DNA of 64,000 nt from Pleomorphomonas oryzae DSM 16300 (GCF_000422965.1 NZ_AUHB01000020.1:1-64000), one strand, 5' to 3'. Counted from the stretch's first letter, positions 42,685-52,355 are shown. Made by a program: numbers and translations. The notes: generated by a model not told the origin, from the sequence alone.

Positions 42685-43019
42685 GAGGGCAGGGCGCCCG
42701 ACAGTTCCAGGCTGGCCTCATGGTAGAGCATTGCACACCAGATCAGAGTGATGACGATACCCGTTACCAGCCCCGCTGTGGGTGTCTTGGTCTTCCGCAC
42801 CATCCTGACGATGCCGAAGAAGATCAGCGCAGCTATGAACGAGGCTAACGCCTCACCCAGAAGCTGTCCGACCCATCGTCCATGGGCTCCTGGAAGGTAG
42901 CCCAGCTGATCGCCTCTATGGAGCTTAATCACGAGGTTGCCGACGAGTGAAATGATAAACAGGAGCGCGAGGCTTATTCTGAAACCCGTCTTTATCTGCG
43001 CGGGGCTATAGTCTTTCAC
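42681..43019 (-). CDS. Small cargo membrane protein, copy 2
   Basis: The 112-residue product has three hydrophobic segments (ISLALLFIISLVGNLVIKL; LASFIAALIFFGIVRMVRK; AGLVTGIVITLIWCAMLY) and matches the protein at 39352 through FF.I.R..R....PTAGL.TGIV..LIW. It overlaps the stop of the gp15-like gene by a few bases on the opposite strand. Likely cargo expressed in the lysogen. No family recognised. Confidence 0.62.
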   Translation of the reverse strand: MKDYSPAQIKTGFRISLALLFIISLVGNLVIKLHRGDQLGYLPGAHGRWVGQLLGEALASFIAALIFFGIVRMVRKTKTPTAGLVTGIVITLIWCAMLYHEASLELSGALPS

Positions 43020-43383
43020 TTCGGTTTGTCCTTTTGTTCGGAGCTTTTCGGCCGAAAGGCGTCATGAATCTGCGTCGCCAGTTCATATGACTCTGCTTCA
43101 ATCCTTTGCTGCCCTTCGCTGCGCCTTGAAGGTCTGGCAAATCCGCTCGACCTTGCGCGGATCCTTTATCCTGTTCCTCTTACGTTCCTATATATGCCCC
43201 ACCTGGGCGCGAGTCGGCAATCGGCCGCAATCTTTTCTAGAGTCGTGGTGAATACTGAGGAGGTGACCGGTCGGAGTTCCAGTGGCTCAGCTGATGCTGT
43301 GGGGGGATGGACCGCCGCAACCGATCACCATGGAAACCCTCAGGACTTAGCGTCAGGCCTGATCCTTTTCGGGAGATAGGCCT
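43020..43383. other. Divergent control region between membrane cargo gene and gp16-like gene
   Basis: About 360 bases without a gene. On the minus strand TTGCCG (43215-43220), 17 bases and GCATAT (43192-43197) drive the cargo gene. On the plus strand CTAGAGTCGTGGTGAATACT (43237 onward) and CACCATGGAAACCCTCAGGA (43327 onward) repeat the leader modules. The order equals that at 39.7-39.85 kb, so this is a duplicated bidirectional promoter region. Confidence 0.55.
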
Positions 43384-46300
43384 TTGCGCACCCCTGACAA
43401 CAGCCCCGACAGCCCTGACAACTACATTGCCTACAAGGATGAGCAGCGGCAGCGAGACGAAAAGCGCAAGACATTCCAGGCCGCAAACCGGGTGAAAGAC
43501 GCCGCCGGTTCGTCCTCCAGCGATGCGCAGCTCTCCGACCTTGCGGCCGAACGGACCGGGAGCAAGCCGGCGCCGGAGGACATGGTCAAGGCCAATCACG
43601 AATTGTTCCGCGAGGCCGCCGACTATGCCTGGGCGGATGGGATTCGGGCCGGCTCGCCCATTACCTTGGCGATCGCAAGCGACCCCAAGGATACCCCGCT
43701 CCCTAAGGACCAGTACAACCATCTGGCGTCCGTGGAGCAGGCCACCGGCAATCTCGTCGCGGCTTCCAAGACTATTCCGGACGGGACGCCGTGGGCGGGA
43801 GGATGGCTGAACTCGCCTCCAATCCCGAACCCGGAGCTTGCGGATGAGTTCGCGGACGTCCGTCCGCAAGATAGCCCCGAACGAAAGACTGTCCCTTCTG
43901 TATGGGACAAACCCAGCGAAATGCCTGAGGCGGTCCAAGACGGAACGATGCTGAACGGCGGCTGGGCCGATTCTCTCCCCGTCCCTCGCACTAACGCGCG
44001 ACCGAGCGGGGATCTTACGGCGGATGCGGCTGCCATCCGACAGCAGTCCGACCAGCAAAGCAATGGCAACTCGGCACCATCTGGCGACCAAAGCAACAAC
44101 AATGGGCTTCGGCCCGGCGAGAAGGTGATCTGGCTGGACGGGGTCGCGTCTGAACCGAGTGATGCGGCATCATCGACACGTGGCGATCCCGTGGCTGGTC
44201 CGGCGTTTGGCGGGGCACAACCCGCTTCTTCCCCTGCGAGCTCTGGGCAGGCGCTTTCCTCAAAGGCAGGCGACGACGATGAAAAACTCGGCAGTGGGCT
44301 GCGGCCCGGCGAGAAGCTGATAAATGTCGAGGTTGTGCCTGAGCCTGGTGCCGGTTTGCCAAACGGTAATACGACAAGCTCCCCCTCGTCGGTTGCCGTC
44401 TCAGCGCAGCCCACCCCAAAAGGCCCAGCCGAACTATCAGCGGTCGGTACTGGGGGGCGGTCGGAAGATGCTCCGGCCTTTGGTCAAACCTTGCCTTTTA
44501 GCTCAGCAATGCCATTGGGGCCGGAATTTAAGACGCAGATAGATCTGCCTGAGGCCCCGTCGACGCGCGCCTCAATTGCACTTGGCATCGCTAAAATTGG
44601 AGAAAACCCCGACCCTCAGCTTTTGAAAGCATTCAAAGACCTAATCGTCCGGCAACCATACATCTCTCAAGAACTAGCGCTCAGCGTTATCGATGGCGTG
44701 GCCAATGGCAGCCTTTCAGAAGGTCAAGCACTGGCGAAGCTGACTTATATACCACCATCTGGGCGAGAAATTCTTTCAGACGAGATTGCTAATGCTGCGA
44801 GCCTCACAGAGGAGCAGGCAAAAGCCCTAGCAGAGCGGATCAAGGCTCAGCAGGATCTTCCTCCTGAGCTAGGCCTGCAGATGCTCGAATGGGTCCGTGG
44901 AGATAACCCGACCTATGGGCCGGAGGATGCCAAAAATTTACTGATGGCAACCACCGACAAGGAGCTTGCTGATCTCACCGACAGCATAGTCAGCTCCAAG
45001 GGAAAAAGCCCGGAAGAAATTGAAGCCATTCGTCGAAAGATCTACGAACAGAACGCTATCGACCCGCTACTTGCTGATGATGTGTTGAAACAATTTCTCA
45101 GCGGTGAAAAAGACGAAATCTGGGCTAGAACAGCTTTAGAAAGGCAATGGCTTTCCGATAACCTTATAGAATTGGCAAAAGCGCTTCCCGGCAGTGTGAT
45201 AGCTGCCGGTGGAAGGTTCATTAAGCTAATGGGACATATCGGTCTGGATTCGGAGACGCCAGAACACAAGTCTCTCGTCAATGACATCCTCGGAATGAGA
45301 GGCAAGAGCCAAGCTGAGATAGAGGCTATCCACCAACGGGTCCTGAACGACGAAAACTACAATTACCTCATAGGTGGCTTCAATGCGATGCTTGAAGGTG
45401 CCGACCCTGAGCAAGTGCGAGCCATGATTTCCCCCTCGGTCGTCGGGAAAATCATGACGGACAACGGTGAGGCTGTGGACAATTTTGGCAAGAAGGTTCT
45501 CCCGGCCGCACCCGGACGGGAGAACATATTCGGTCGTAAGGTTGGTGAGATGGCCGGACCTCTGATTGTCGCGTTGGGGCTTGAGCAGATCGTACACGGA
45601 GCGGGATGGGCATTCTTAACAGCGGATGCGGTTGGGACCGCCGATGAGCAGGGGCGGAAGCTTAAATTAGATCCGCAGACCTTGGCAAAGGTGAAGCGTG
45701 AGACGCTGGTAGTTGCTGCTCTTACGAACGCACCTTTGGGCAATCTACTAATGAAGATTCCGGGGCTTGGAAAGCTCGCAGGCGGTATTACCGAGCGCTT
45801 GGTTATTCAGCCAAGCGTCGATGTCGCCCTGCAAGTAGGGCAGCAGGTCGGCCAAAACGCTATCGTGAAGTGGAACTACGACAAGAACCGCGACTTGTTC
45901 GACGACGTGGGTGTCGCAGCAGCCACCAGCGCACTGCTTTCAGGGCTGAAGATAACCGGGGGATCGCTATTCGAAAAAGCCACCGTCGGTTCCAAGCCGC
46001 ATTATGCCCCTCTTGATCCCCAAAACGCCATTGCTGCGGCTCAGCGAGCCACCGGTTTGAAAGAGAGACTGGAGGATCTGGCGGCTATCGTAGAGCCGAA
46101 ATTGCCCCAACTGCGGGAGACTGAGAAGATACGCTATGTCGTCGATAAAACAGCGTTCGGAACCGAAGTTGAGAACGTTTATTTCAAGGCCGACACAATT
46201 GTGGATTCTCTTCGGAAGGCTGGCATTAGTGCCGAAGATTTTGCCAAGAGCTTGAGAATAACTACGAATGAGTTCGAGGCTGCCGTTAAGTCTGGGGGCT

Positions 46301-46506
46301 ATGTCAGGACGACCTTGGGTACCTTCATGGCGGATATTGTGGGAACGAAGCTGAGCGATGTTGCGCTTCAGCACGCGACGTTCAAGCCAGGGGAAACGTC
46401 GTTTGCAGAAGGCAGAGCTTTGATCGATCGACTTCGAAAAGAGCAAGCTGGGCGAACAGGCGCTGACTCTCCCGAAGATAGGTCCACCACTTCCGCTGCG
46501 CCTTAG
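43384..46506 (+). CDS. T7 gp16-like large internal virion protein, N-terminal part (possibly frameshifted end)
   Basis: A TTG start at 43384 after GGGAGATAGGCCT gives 1040 residues. The first ~380 are hydrophilic, low-complexity and Ser/Pro/Gln-rich, with two copies of LRPGEK (GLRPGEKVIWLDG; GLRPGEKLINVE). The rest is alpha-helical with repeats of DxxLxE type and one hydrophobic segment (PLIVALGLEQIVHGAGWAFL). From about 44.5 kb the GC falls and codons change. A second frame (46482-46621) with host-like codons follows the stop, so the true end may lie there. Confidence 0.6.
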   Translation: MRTPDNSPDSPDNYIAYKDEQRQRDEKRKTFQAANRVKDAAGSSSSDAQLSDLAAERTGSKPAPEDMVKANHELFREAADYAWADGIRAGSPITLAIASDPKDTPLPKDQYNHLASVEQATGNLVAASKTIPDGTPWAGGWLNSPPIPNPELADEFADVRPQDSPERKTVPSVWDKPSEMPEAVQDGTMLNGGWADSLPVPRTNARPSGDLTADAAAIRQQSDQQSNGNSAPSGDQSNNNGLRPGEKVIWLDGVASEPSDAASSTRGDPVAGPAFGGAQPASSPASSGQALSSKAGDDDEKLGSGLRPGEKLINVEVVPEPGAGLPNGNTTSSPSSVAVSAQPTPKGPAELSAVGTGGRSEDAPAFGQTLPFSSAMPLGPEFKTQIDLPEAPSTRASIALGIAKIGENPDPQLLKAFKDLIVRQPYISQELALSVIDGVANGSLSEGQALAKLTYIPPSGREILSDEIANAASLTEEQAKALAERIKAQQDLPPELGLQMLEWVRGDNPTYGPEDAKNLLMATTDKELADLTDSIVSSKGKSPEEIEAIRRKIYEQNAIDPLLADDVLKQFLSGEKDEIWARTALERQWLSDNLIELAKALPGSVIAAGGRFIKLMGHIGLDSETPEHKSLVNDILGMRGKSQAEIEAIHQRVLNDENYNYLIGGFNAMLEGADPEQVRAMISPSVVGKIMTDNGEAVDNFGKKVLPAAPGRENIFGRKVGEMAGPLIVALGLEQIVHGAGWAFLTADAVGTADEQGRKLKLDPQTLAKVKRETLVVAALTNAPLGNLLMKIPGLGKLAGGITERLVIQPSVDVALQVGQQVGQNAIVKWNYDKNRDLFDDVGVAAATSALLSGLKITGGSLFEKATVGSKPHYAPLDPQNAIAAAQRATGLKERLEDLAAIVEPKLPQLRETEKIRYVVDKTAFGTEVENVYFKADTIVDSLRKAGISAEDFAKSLRITTNEFEAAVKSGGYVRTTLGTFMADIVGTKLSDVALQHATFKPGETSFAEGRALIDRLRKEQAGRTGADSPEDRSTTSAAP

Positions 46507-46621
46507 GCGTGGTCCAAGGAACCTGCGCGGCGGGCGGCGAACCCGTGCCATGGGTCAACGAGCCCAAGGCCCGGCGAGTGATTGGACTCGATTTCTCGGA
46601 ATACTTCCTGGTCGGAGAATA
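46482..46621 (+). other. Out-of-frame coding-like stretch between two large virion genes
   Basis: In the frame two bases ahead of the 1040-residue protein, an open run reads RCALGVVQGTCAAGGEPVPW, VNEPKARRVIGLDFSEYFLV, GE and stops three bases before the ATG of the next gene. It has GC-rich third positions unlike the other frames. It looks like a real C-terminal end whose connection to the upstream gene was lost by a frameshift or recombination. Confidence 0.45.
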
Positions 46622-46624
46622 AGA

Positions 46625-49600
46625 ATGGTTTCCCCAAATGTTGCTAGGCAAGACGCTGTTCTCCCCGCAGGAAAACTGGGAAAAGGCCTCCCTGAGAATG
46701 GTGAAGGTGCGTCAGAGGTGATGCAAGCGCGCCCCAGTGATTTGAACGATCACGCAGCGGAAGCTGGCGAAACGAGGGGTACTCCCTCAGCCGCCGATGA
46801 CGATAAGGCTACGAAACAATTATTCTCGGCCGCTGCTCTTCCTCTCGTCTTGCGGGAAGCCGCGCACACTTATCTCACTCAACTGGACGCCATGGCGCGG
46901 CGGGGCGAACCCCCCGCCTCTCAAGACAAGGCAGCTCTTTCCCGCTGGTTGGGCCAGGCCGGTGATGGCGAGGAACGGTTCGCCCGCGCCTTCGAGGACT
47001 ATCTCCTGAGGGGCGCGGCTTTGCCGGCCGAACCGCGTGAGGCGTTTCGCCATTTCCGGACTTGGCTGATCGGGCTTTATCTTACGGAGCGGCGGCTCGG
47101 GGTGGCTGTCAGCCCCGAGGTGGGCGACGTGTTCGATCGGCTGCTCGCCAGCGAACTGGCGTTGGCCGGGGCGCGCCAGGCGGCCGGCGATGTCGGGCCG
47201 GTGTCGCCGGAGCTCCCCGAAAAGCGGACGGCGGCGGAAGCTGAGGCCGAAGAACGACTGACGCGGGAGATCATGCGGCCAGTGCGTGAGGCGCGGGAGA
47301 AAGGCTATCGCGAGGAACTGGCGGCTGCGACGCGCGAGGCGGAAGGGCGGATCAATGCGCTGCCGGTCTATCGGGCGACGGAGTGGCTGACCAACCGCCG
47401 TTGGTTGGGTGATGAAGCGCCAGCGCTGCCGACGCTCAGGCTGTCGCGGCCCATTCTGGTCGAGCGCTACGGTGAGGCGGTGCTGGCCGCGCTGCCGCGT
47501 GGGCGGTTCACCGTTTATGCCGCCACGGGCGGCGTCGACCCAGACGAGGCGGCCGGGCTGTTCGGCTTTTCGAGCGGCGACGAGATGATCCAGGCGATGG
47601 CCCTGGTGCCGAAGCGCGAGGCGACCATTGCAGCCGAGGCCAAGCGGCTGATGGTGGAGCGGCGGGACGATCCGCTGGTTGACGGCACATTGCCGGAGAA
47701 GGCGCTGGCCGCCATTCACGGGAGCCGCATGGCCGAATGGCTGGCCGCCGAGCTGAAGGCGCTGGCTGGCGCGGCCGGCGAGGCGCAGCCCGTCACCGCC
47801 GAGGGGGCGGCGGAATTTGCCCGCGACGCGCTGGTCGACACGCCGGTGCGCGATGCCATCGATGCCCGCCACCACCTGGTGGCCGAGCAGCGGGCCGGCG
47901 AGGAGGTGGCAAGGCTCTCCGCTTCGCACGAGGGCGAGGAGAGGGCCAAGAAGATCTACGATGCCCGGCGGCGGCAGCTTCTCAACGTGGCGCTCTATGC
48001 CGAGGCGCGGCGGATTGCCGACGATCTCCAGGCGGCGGAGGAGATGGTGCGCCGGCTTGACCATCCCGAGCGGCCGGAGGTGACGACCGGCGTTGACGGC
48101 TGGCCGGCCATCGATGCCATTCTCGACCGCTACCAGTTCCGCCGGCCCGGCGAGCTGGCGCCGCGCGACGCGGTGGCCACCTTCGTGAGGGCGATGACGG
48201 CGGCCGGCCGCGAAAACGAACTGGCGCTCACCGATGCCGTGCTGGCCGATGGCCAGGGCAAGCCCTATCGCGAGCTGCCGATCGGCACGCTGAAGGCGGT
48301 GGTGGCCAGCCTCGAGAATATCGAACACGCCATGGGCCGCAACGATGCGCTGGTGGACGAGCGCGGCCGGCAGGGCCTCGGCGCCGCTGCCAAGGGCATC
48401 GCCGCCGCTTTGGCGCGAGCGAAGGGCGGGGTGGGGAAGCGTTCGGTCGATCTCGGTCGTGCCGCCGGCGAGGTGTTGCGGGAGATCGATGGCCGCGCCG
48501 AGGGGGCGGCTTTCATGGCCCTGAAGGCGCCCATCGATGCCGCCGTCGCGGCGCTGAAGGCGCGTCGACAGCGGGCGGCGCAGGAAATCGCGGCGCTCTA
48601 TGCGCCCTATGACGCGCGCGAGCGGCGGGCGATGGCGGTGCGCCGGTTCCTGCCGGTGCTGGGGCGGTCGCTGTCGCGCTGGGAGATGATCGCCATCGCG
48701 CTCAATGCCGGCAACGAGGCCGGTTATGCCGGGCTGACCGGGCAGGCGGGCCTTGCTCCGGAGATGGTGGCACAGATCCTCGCGGCGCTCGATGGGCGGG
48801 ATACGCGGTTCATTCAGGCGGTGTGGGATTTTCTCGAGAGCTTCCGGGACGAGATCGTCGCGCGCGAGCGGCGGGCGACCGGTGGAACACCCAAGTGGGC
48901 CGCGGCGCGGCCGGTGAGCGTGGGCGGCGTGGCGCTGAAGGGCGGCTTCTATCCGCTGGTCGTCCAGGGCGACCTTGCCGGCGACGTGCGGTCCGGCCGG
49001 TTCGCCAAGGCGATGACTAGGGGCGGTGAGGCGGAGGGGAGCGTCGGGCTCGATCTCACGCTGCTGCATGCTACCGTCGATCGGCTGCTGCATGATCTCA
49101 TGCTGTCCGAGCCGGTGACCAATGCTGGGCGGCTGTTGAGGGAGCTGGAGCTGGGTGACGCTTTCACCGTCAACGGCCGGAAGGACGATCTCGAAACGCT
49201 GGCGGCCTGGCTCGACGGCGTGGCGGCCGGCGATCTCGGGCCGGCGGAATTTCTGATGCGCATGGCATCGGCCAAAGGGGGCGAACCGGCGGCCCGGCAG
49301 CTGGCGCAGGATATGGCGGTGGCGCTGATCGAGGCGGCGGGATTGCCCGAGGCGATGAAAGCGGTGGGCAAGGCTGGGTTTGCGGCCGGCGTCAGCGGTA
49401 CGTTCTGCCCCGGTGTCGATGACCGGATCGTCGAGCGTTCCGCCTTGATGGCCGGGCGGCGGGCGGCGGCGGCCAAACGGGGCGAGGCGGGGAAGGAAGA
49501 TCTCGCGGCCTGGCTGATCCGGCGCATCCGCTGGCATTTCGTCGACATGCCCGTGTGGCTCGCCGGCTACGGCGAGGGGCTCGCCCGGTTCGGCAACGAG

Positions 49601-50038
49601 GCCAAGGCGGTGGCCGAGGGCGACGGCTGGTTGCGGCGGGCGGGCGCAGCGCCGAACGGCAAGGCCGAGGCGGTGAAGACGATGGTCGCAGCCTTCTTCC
49701 ACGCCCATCCCGACGCGGCGGGGGCGGCCGGCGATCTGACGCGCGCCCTCGGCGCCGCTCTGCTGTTCGCCCGTGCAAAGGTGGTGCAAGCGGCGGCGCG
49801 GGGCGAGGGGCAGGGTGGTGACGGCGGCCTCAGCCTGATCGACTCGGCACCGGAAATCCGCGACGCCACGCCGGTGTTGGGCGATGGCGCGGCCAGGGCA
49901 GCCATGTGGGCCCCACTGGCCGAACCGGCAAAGGGCGCCGGCGACGCCAAGGTCGTGCGCTCGGCCATGATGGCCGCCGCGCTCCTGATCGACGCGCCGC
50001 CGTCCACGGCGATTGATCATGTGTTCGGGGCGGGATGA
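46625..50038 (+). CDS. Large internal virion protein (gp16-like, C-terminal part or second subunit)
   Basis: ATG 46625 has GGAG eight bases upstream. The 1137 residues are Ala/Arg/Glu-rich and almost wholly alpha-helical. The first ~80 residues are lower-GC; from QLDAMARRGEPPASQDKAAL (about 46.9 kb) the codons are strongly host-like. No lysozyme-type motif is obvious. The size and place before the tail fibres fit the long helical part of podoviral gp16, or a large polyvalent phage protein. Ends cleanly before a 110-base gap. Confidence 0.6.
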   Translation: MVSPNVARQDAVLPAGKLGKGLPENGEGASEVMQARPSDLNDHAAEAGETRGTPSAADDDKATKQLFSAAALPLVLREAAHTYLTQLDAMARRGEPPASQDKAALSRWLGQAGDGEERFARAFEDYLLRGAALPAEPREAFRHFRTWLIGLYLTERRLGVAVSPEVGDVFDRLLASELALAGARQAAGDVGPVSPELPEKRTAAEAEAEERLTREIMRPVREAREKGYREELAAATREAEGRINALPVYRATEWLTNRRWLGDEAPALPTLRLSRPILVERYGEAVLAALPRGRFTVYAATGGVDPDEAAGLFGFSSGDEMIQAMALVPKREATIAAEAKRLMVERRDDPLVDGTLPEKALAAIHGSRMAEWLAAELKALAGAAGEAQPVTAEGAAEFARDALVDTPVRDAIDARHHLVAEQRAGEEVARLSASHEGEERAKKIYDARRRQLLNVALYAEARRIADDLQAAEEMVRRLDHPERPEVTTGVDGWPAIDAILDRYQFRRPGELAPRDAVATFVRAMTAAGRENELALTDAVLADGQGKPYRELPIGTLKAVVASLENIEHAMGRNDALVDERGRQGLGAAAKGIAAALARAKGGVGKRSVDLGRAAGEVLREIDGRAEGAAFMALKAPIDAAVAALKARRQRAAQEIAALYAPYDARERRAMAVRRFLPVLGRSLSRWEMIAIALNAGNEAGYAGLTGQAGLAPEMVAQILAALDGRDTRFIQAVWDFLESFRDEIVARERRATGGTPKWAAARPVSVGGVALKGGFYPLVVQGDLAGDVRSGRFAKAMTRGGEAEGSVGLDLTLLHATVDRLLHDLMLSEPVTNAGRLLRELELGDAFTVNGRKDDLETLAAWLDGVAAGDLGPAEFLMRMASAKGGEPAARQLAQDMAVALIEAAGLPEAMKAVGKAGFAAGVSGTFCPGVDDRIVERSALMAGRRAAAAKRGEAGKEDLAAWLIRRIRWHFVDMPVWLAGYGEGLARFGNEAKAVAEGDGWLRRAGAAPNGKAEAVKTMVAAFFHAHPDAAGAAGDLTRALGAALLFARAKVVQAAARGEGQGGDGGLSLIDSAPEIRDATPVLGDGAARAAMWAPLAEPAKGAGDAKVVRSAMMAAALLIDAPPSTAIDHVFGAG

Positions 50039-50146
50039 AACAAACCTCGGCGGGTTAGGGTCTGGCGAGATTCGACTTTCCTGTTGCCGCATCGAGTCTG
50101 CGGAAACCGGCTTCCTTTCCGTACGATGCTTTTGTGAGGTCCGCCG

Positions 50147-51610
50147 ATGACCATTGCGAGCGAAGTGAACCGCTCCGGCCCCTATGCCTGCAACGGGGCG
50201 ACGACAAGCTTCTCGTTCGGCTTCAAGGTCTATGATCCGCGGCATGTCAGGGTGATCCTGACCGATGCGTTAGGCGTCGACAGAACGTTGTCGCTCGGGA
50301 CCGACTATACGGTGGCTGGGGTTGGCGGGGACGCCGGCGGTTCGGTGGTGACGACGGCCGCGTACTCCGCCGGTGCATCGATCACCGTGCTTCTGAATGT
50401 GCCTTTCGTTCAGGACATCGACCTCGAAAACCAGGGCGCATTTTTCGCGGAAGTCATCGAGCGCGGCCTCGACCTTGTCACACAACGGACGCTCCAGCTT
50501 TTGGAGATGGTCAAGCGGGCATACCTCGCGCCCGCCAATTACAGCGAGGGGGCGACCATCGATCCCATCACCCTTAACGACGTTGCCGGTAACGCATCGG
50601 CCGTCAAGGGATATCGGGACGAGGCCAAGGCTGCCGCTCTGGACGCGGCCAACAAGGTGGCGCTTGCCGCTGCGCAGGCGGCGGCGGCGACGACCAGCGC
50701 CAATGCGGCGGCGGCATCAGCCGAGCAAGCCGCGCTTTTCGGCGGGCAAGCCTATATCCCTATCCTGTTCACCGCGACGGCTGGGCAGACGGTGTTTTCA
50801 CTAGGTCAGACGATCGTTCCGGCCCTGGCGAACGTCTACCACAACGGGGCGAAATACCCCCTCGGTGGCGCCGACTACGCGCTGACAGCCACGACGTTAA
50901 CGCTGGCGAACGCGGCGAGTGCCGGCGATGTCGTCGAGGTTCACGTTTTTACCGCCTTCGCAGTCTCCAACTCTGTGGCGCTGTCGAACAACCTTTCCGA
51001 TCTGCCGAACAAGACGGCGGCAAGGGCTAACCTCGGGCTCGGCAGCGCGGCTGTGGAGGACGCCGGTGCTGGAGCCAATCAGCTTCTCAAGCTCGATGCG
51101 GCGGGGAAAATCCCTCCGCTCGACGGTTCGCAGCTTACTGGATTATTTCGCCCGCTTGGAAGCTCGGCGCTTTCTGGAGTGGCGATAAAAGATTTCCTTG
51201 CGGTTCCGTCAGCGGCGAAACGTATAACGCTGGATTTGACAAATGTATCAAGAAGTTCCTCCTCAGCAAGTTTGCTGATTCAGGTCGGCGCCAATTCAGG
51301 AATAGTCACCACCGGCTATGTCGGCGCTCAGGGTGCTATGCTGTCAACCGCCTACGGGACAGTTGCACTTAGTAGCGGCATCATTCTGCCTGTGGGCGGC
51401 GGTGGGAATGTAAATCAATCTAATTCTCTGCTGACGTTCGTAAACATTACGAGCGATACATGGAAGGTTGTGGGCCAGTGTTCCGATGGAACCCGTATTG
51501 GTTGGGTGACGGCCGTCATCACCCTTCCGGGCGTTCTCGATCGGATTCGGATAAAGACAGACACAGGCGATACATTCACTGGCGGCACCGCCAATCTATT
51601 CTGGGAGTGA
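50147..51610 (+). CDS. Tail fibre protein 1
   Basis: Starts ATG 50147. The first 150 residues (TIASEVNRSGPYACNGATTS, VYDPRHVRVILTDALGVDRT, ENQGAFFAEVIERGLDLVTQ) match the T7 gp17 N-terminal domain that docks on the tail. Then come an Ala-rich coiled-coil stretch (KVALAAAQAAAATTSANAAA), an adhesin-like middle with IPPLDGSQLTGLF, and a C-terminal beta-rich tip ending FTGGTANLFWE. Length 487 is usual for a modular fibre. The N-terminus is nearly the same, even in DNA, as fibre 2 at 52560. Confidence 0.82.
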   Translation: MTIASEVNRSGPYACNGATTSFSFGFKVYDPRHVRVILTDALGVDRTLSLGTDYTVAGVGGDAGGSVVTTAAYSAGASITVLLNVPFVQDIDLENQGAFFAEVIERGLDLVTQRTLQLLEMVKRAYLAPANYSEGATIDPITLNDVAGNASAVKGYRDEAKAAALDAANKVALAAAQAAAATTSANAAAASAEQAALFGGQAYIPILFTATAGQTVFSLGQTIVPALANVYHNGAKYPLGGADYALTATTLTLANAASAGDVVEVHVFTAFAVSNSVALSNNLSDLPNKTAARANLGLGSAAVEDAGAGANQLLKLDAAGKIPPLDGSQLTGLFRPLGSSALSGVAIKDFLAVPSAAKRITLDLTNVSRSSSSASLLIQVGANSGIVTTGYVGAQGAMLSTAYGTVALSSGIILPVGGGGNVNQSNSLLTFVNITSDTWKVVGQCSDGTRIGWVTAVITLPGVLDRIRIKTDTGDTFTGGTANLFWE

Positions 51611-51616
51611 TACCGG

Positions 51617-52219
51617 ATGACTTTCGCTACAAACCTGGTCACTCTTGGTCGTCGTGTCGTTGGCGTACTTGCGAACAATCTTGTTGCCCTAGATGGCAAC
51701 GCGAAGTTGCCAGCAGTTGATGGAAGCCAGCTTACTGGCCTGATCAAGGGGCAGACTGCGGTCGCACTGAGCGGAACCGTTGTAGATTTTACGGGCATCC
51801 CGTCAGTTGCGAAGCGCATTACTATAGCTTTGGCCAGTCTCAGCACGACTGGCGCTTCCCATGTGCTGTTGCAACTGGGTAAATCTGCCGGCATTGAGAA
51901 CACCGGATATGCCGCGTACACTTCTATTTCGACCACTGGGTCCGGTGGTTCGTCCATGAGCAGCACGGCTGGTTTTTTCGCTGGCTGGACGGGCGGGGCA
52001 GCCGTCGTCTCATCTTCGGTCATTACCTTGATCAACGTCGGCGGCAATCGTTGGGTCGCCAGCCTGGCTGGTGGTCTCGACAACAGTGCGGGCATTTACT
52101 ACGGGTTCGTGGCGGGCGGAGACAAGACACTCGGGGGTGTACTTGATCGTTTACGCCTTACCCCGGCAAACGGCACGGACACGTTCGATTCGGGCACCGC
52201 AACTGTTCTGTGGGAGTGA
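51617..52219 (+). CDS. Orphan tail-fibre tip protein
   Basis: ATG 51617 lies six bases after the previous stop. The 200 residues begin with a 35-residue lead, then LPAVDGSQLTGLIKG, the same joint as in fibre 1, then a tip-like domain that ends LRLTPANGTDTFDSGTATVL then WE, as in fibre 1. The docking domain is missing. It may be a spare tip for exchange by recombination, or a second fibre segment made as a separate chain. Confidence 0.65.
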   Translation: MTFATNLVTLGRRVVGVLANNLVALDGNAKLPAVDGSQLTGLIKGQTAVALSGTVVDFTGIPSVAKRITIALASLSTTGASHVLLQLGKSAGIENTGYAAYTSISTTGSGGSSMSSTAGFFAGWTGGAAVVSSSVITLINVGGNRWVASLAGGLDNSAGIYYGFVAGGDKTLGGVLDRLRLTPANGTDTFDSGTATVLWE

Positions 52220-52254
52220 CGGGCTACGCGCATCGAATTGATGTCATGGCAGAC

Positions 52255-52355
52255 GCCATCGTCCGCTCCGGTGCGACCTGAAGGACGCGACTCTCGCAGC
52301 CGAGGATGCCGCAGCGTTCGAAGCGATCGACATTGCGGCCGGCTGGCCGGGCTGA
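52255..52355 (+). pseudogene. Remnant of fibre-assembly-like gene
   Basis: RDLKDATLAAEDAAAFEAID then IAAGWPG and a stop match the end of the protein at 53933 (RRDLKDAALAAENAAALDAI, DIAAGWPAP). The upstream part is deleted. It marks an earlier fibre/chaperone unit. Confidence 0.65.

Noticed and set aside
46820-50245. 1141-codon open frame on the minus strand opposite the large virion protein
   Set aside because: It is Arg/His/Pro-rich text typical of the complement of a GC-rich gene, has no domain signature, and the plus strand has clear coding bias and phage context.
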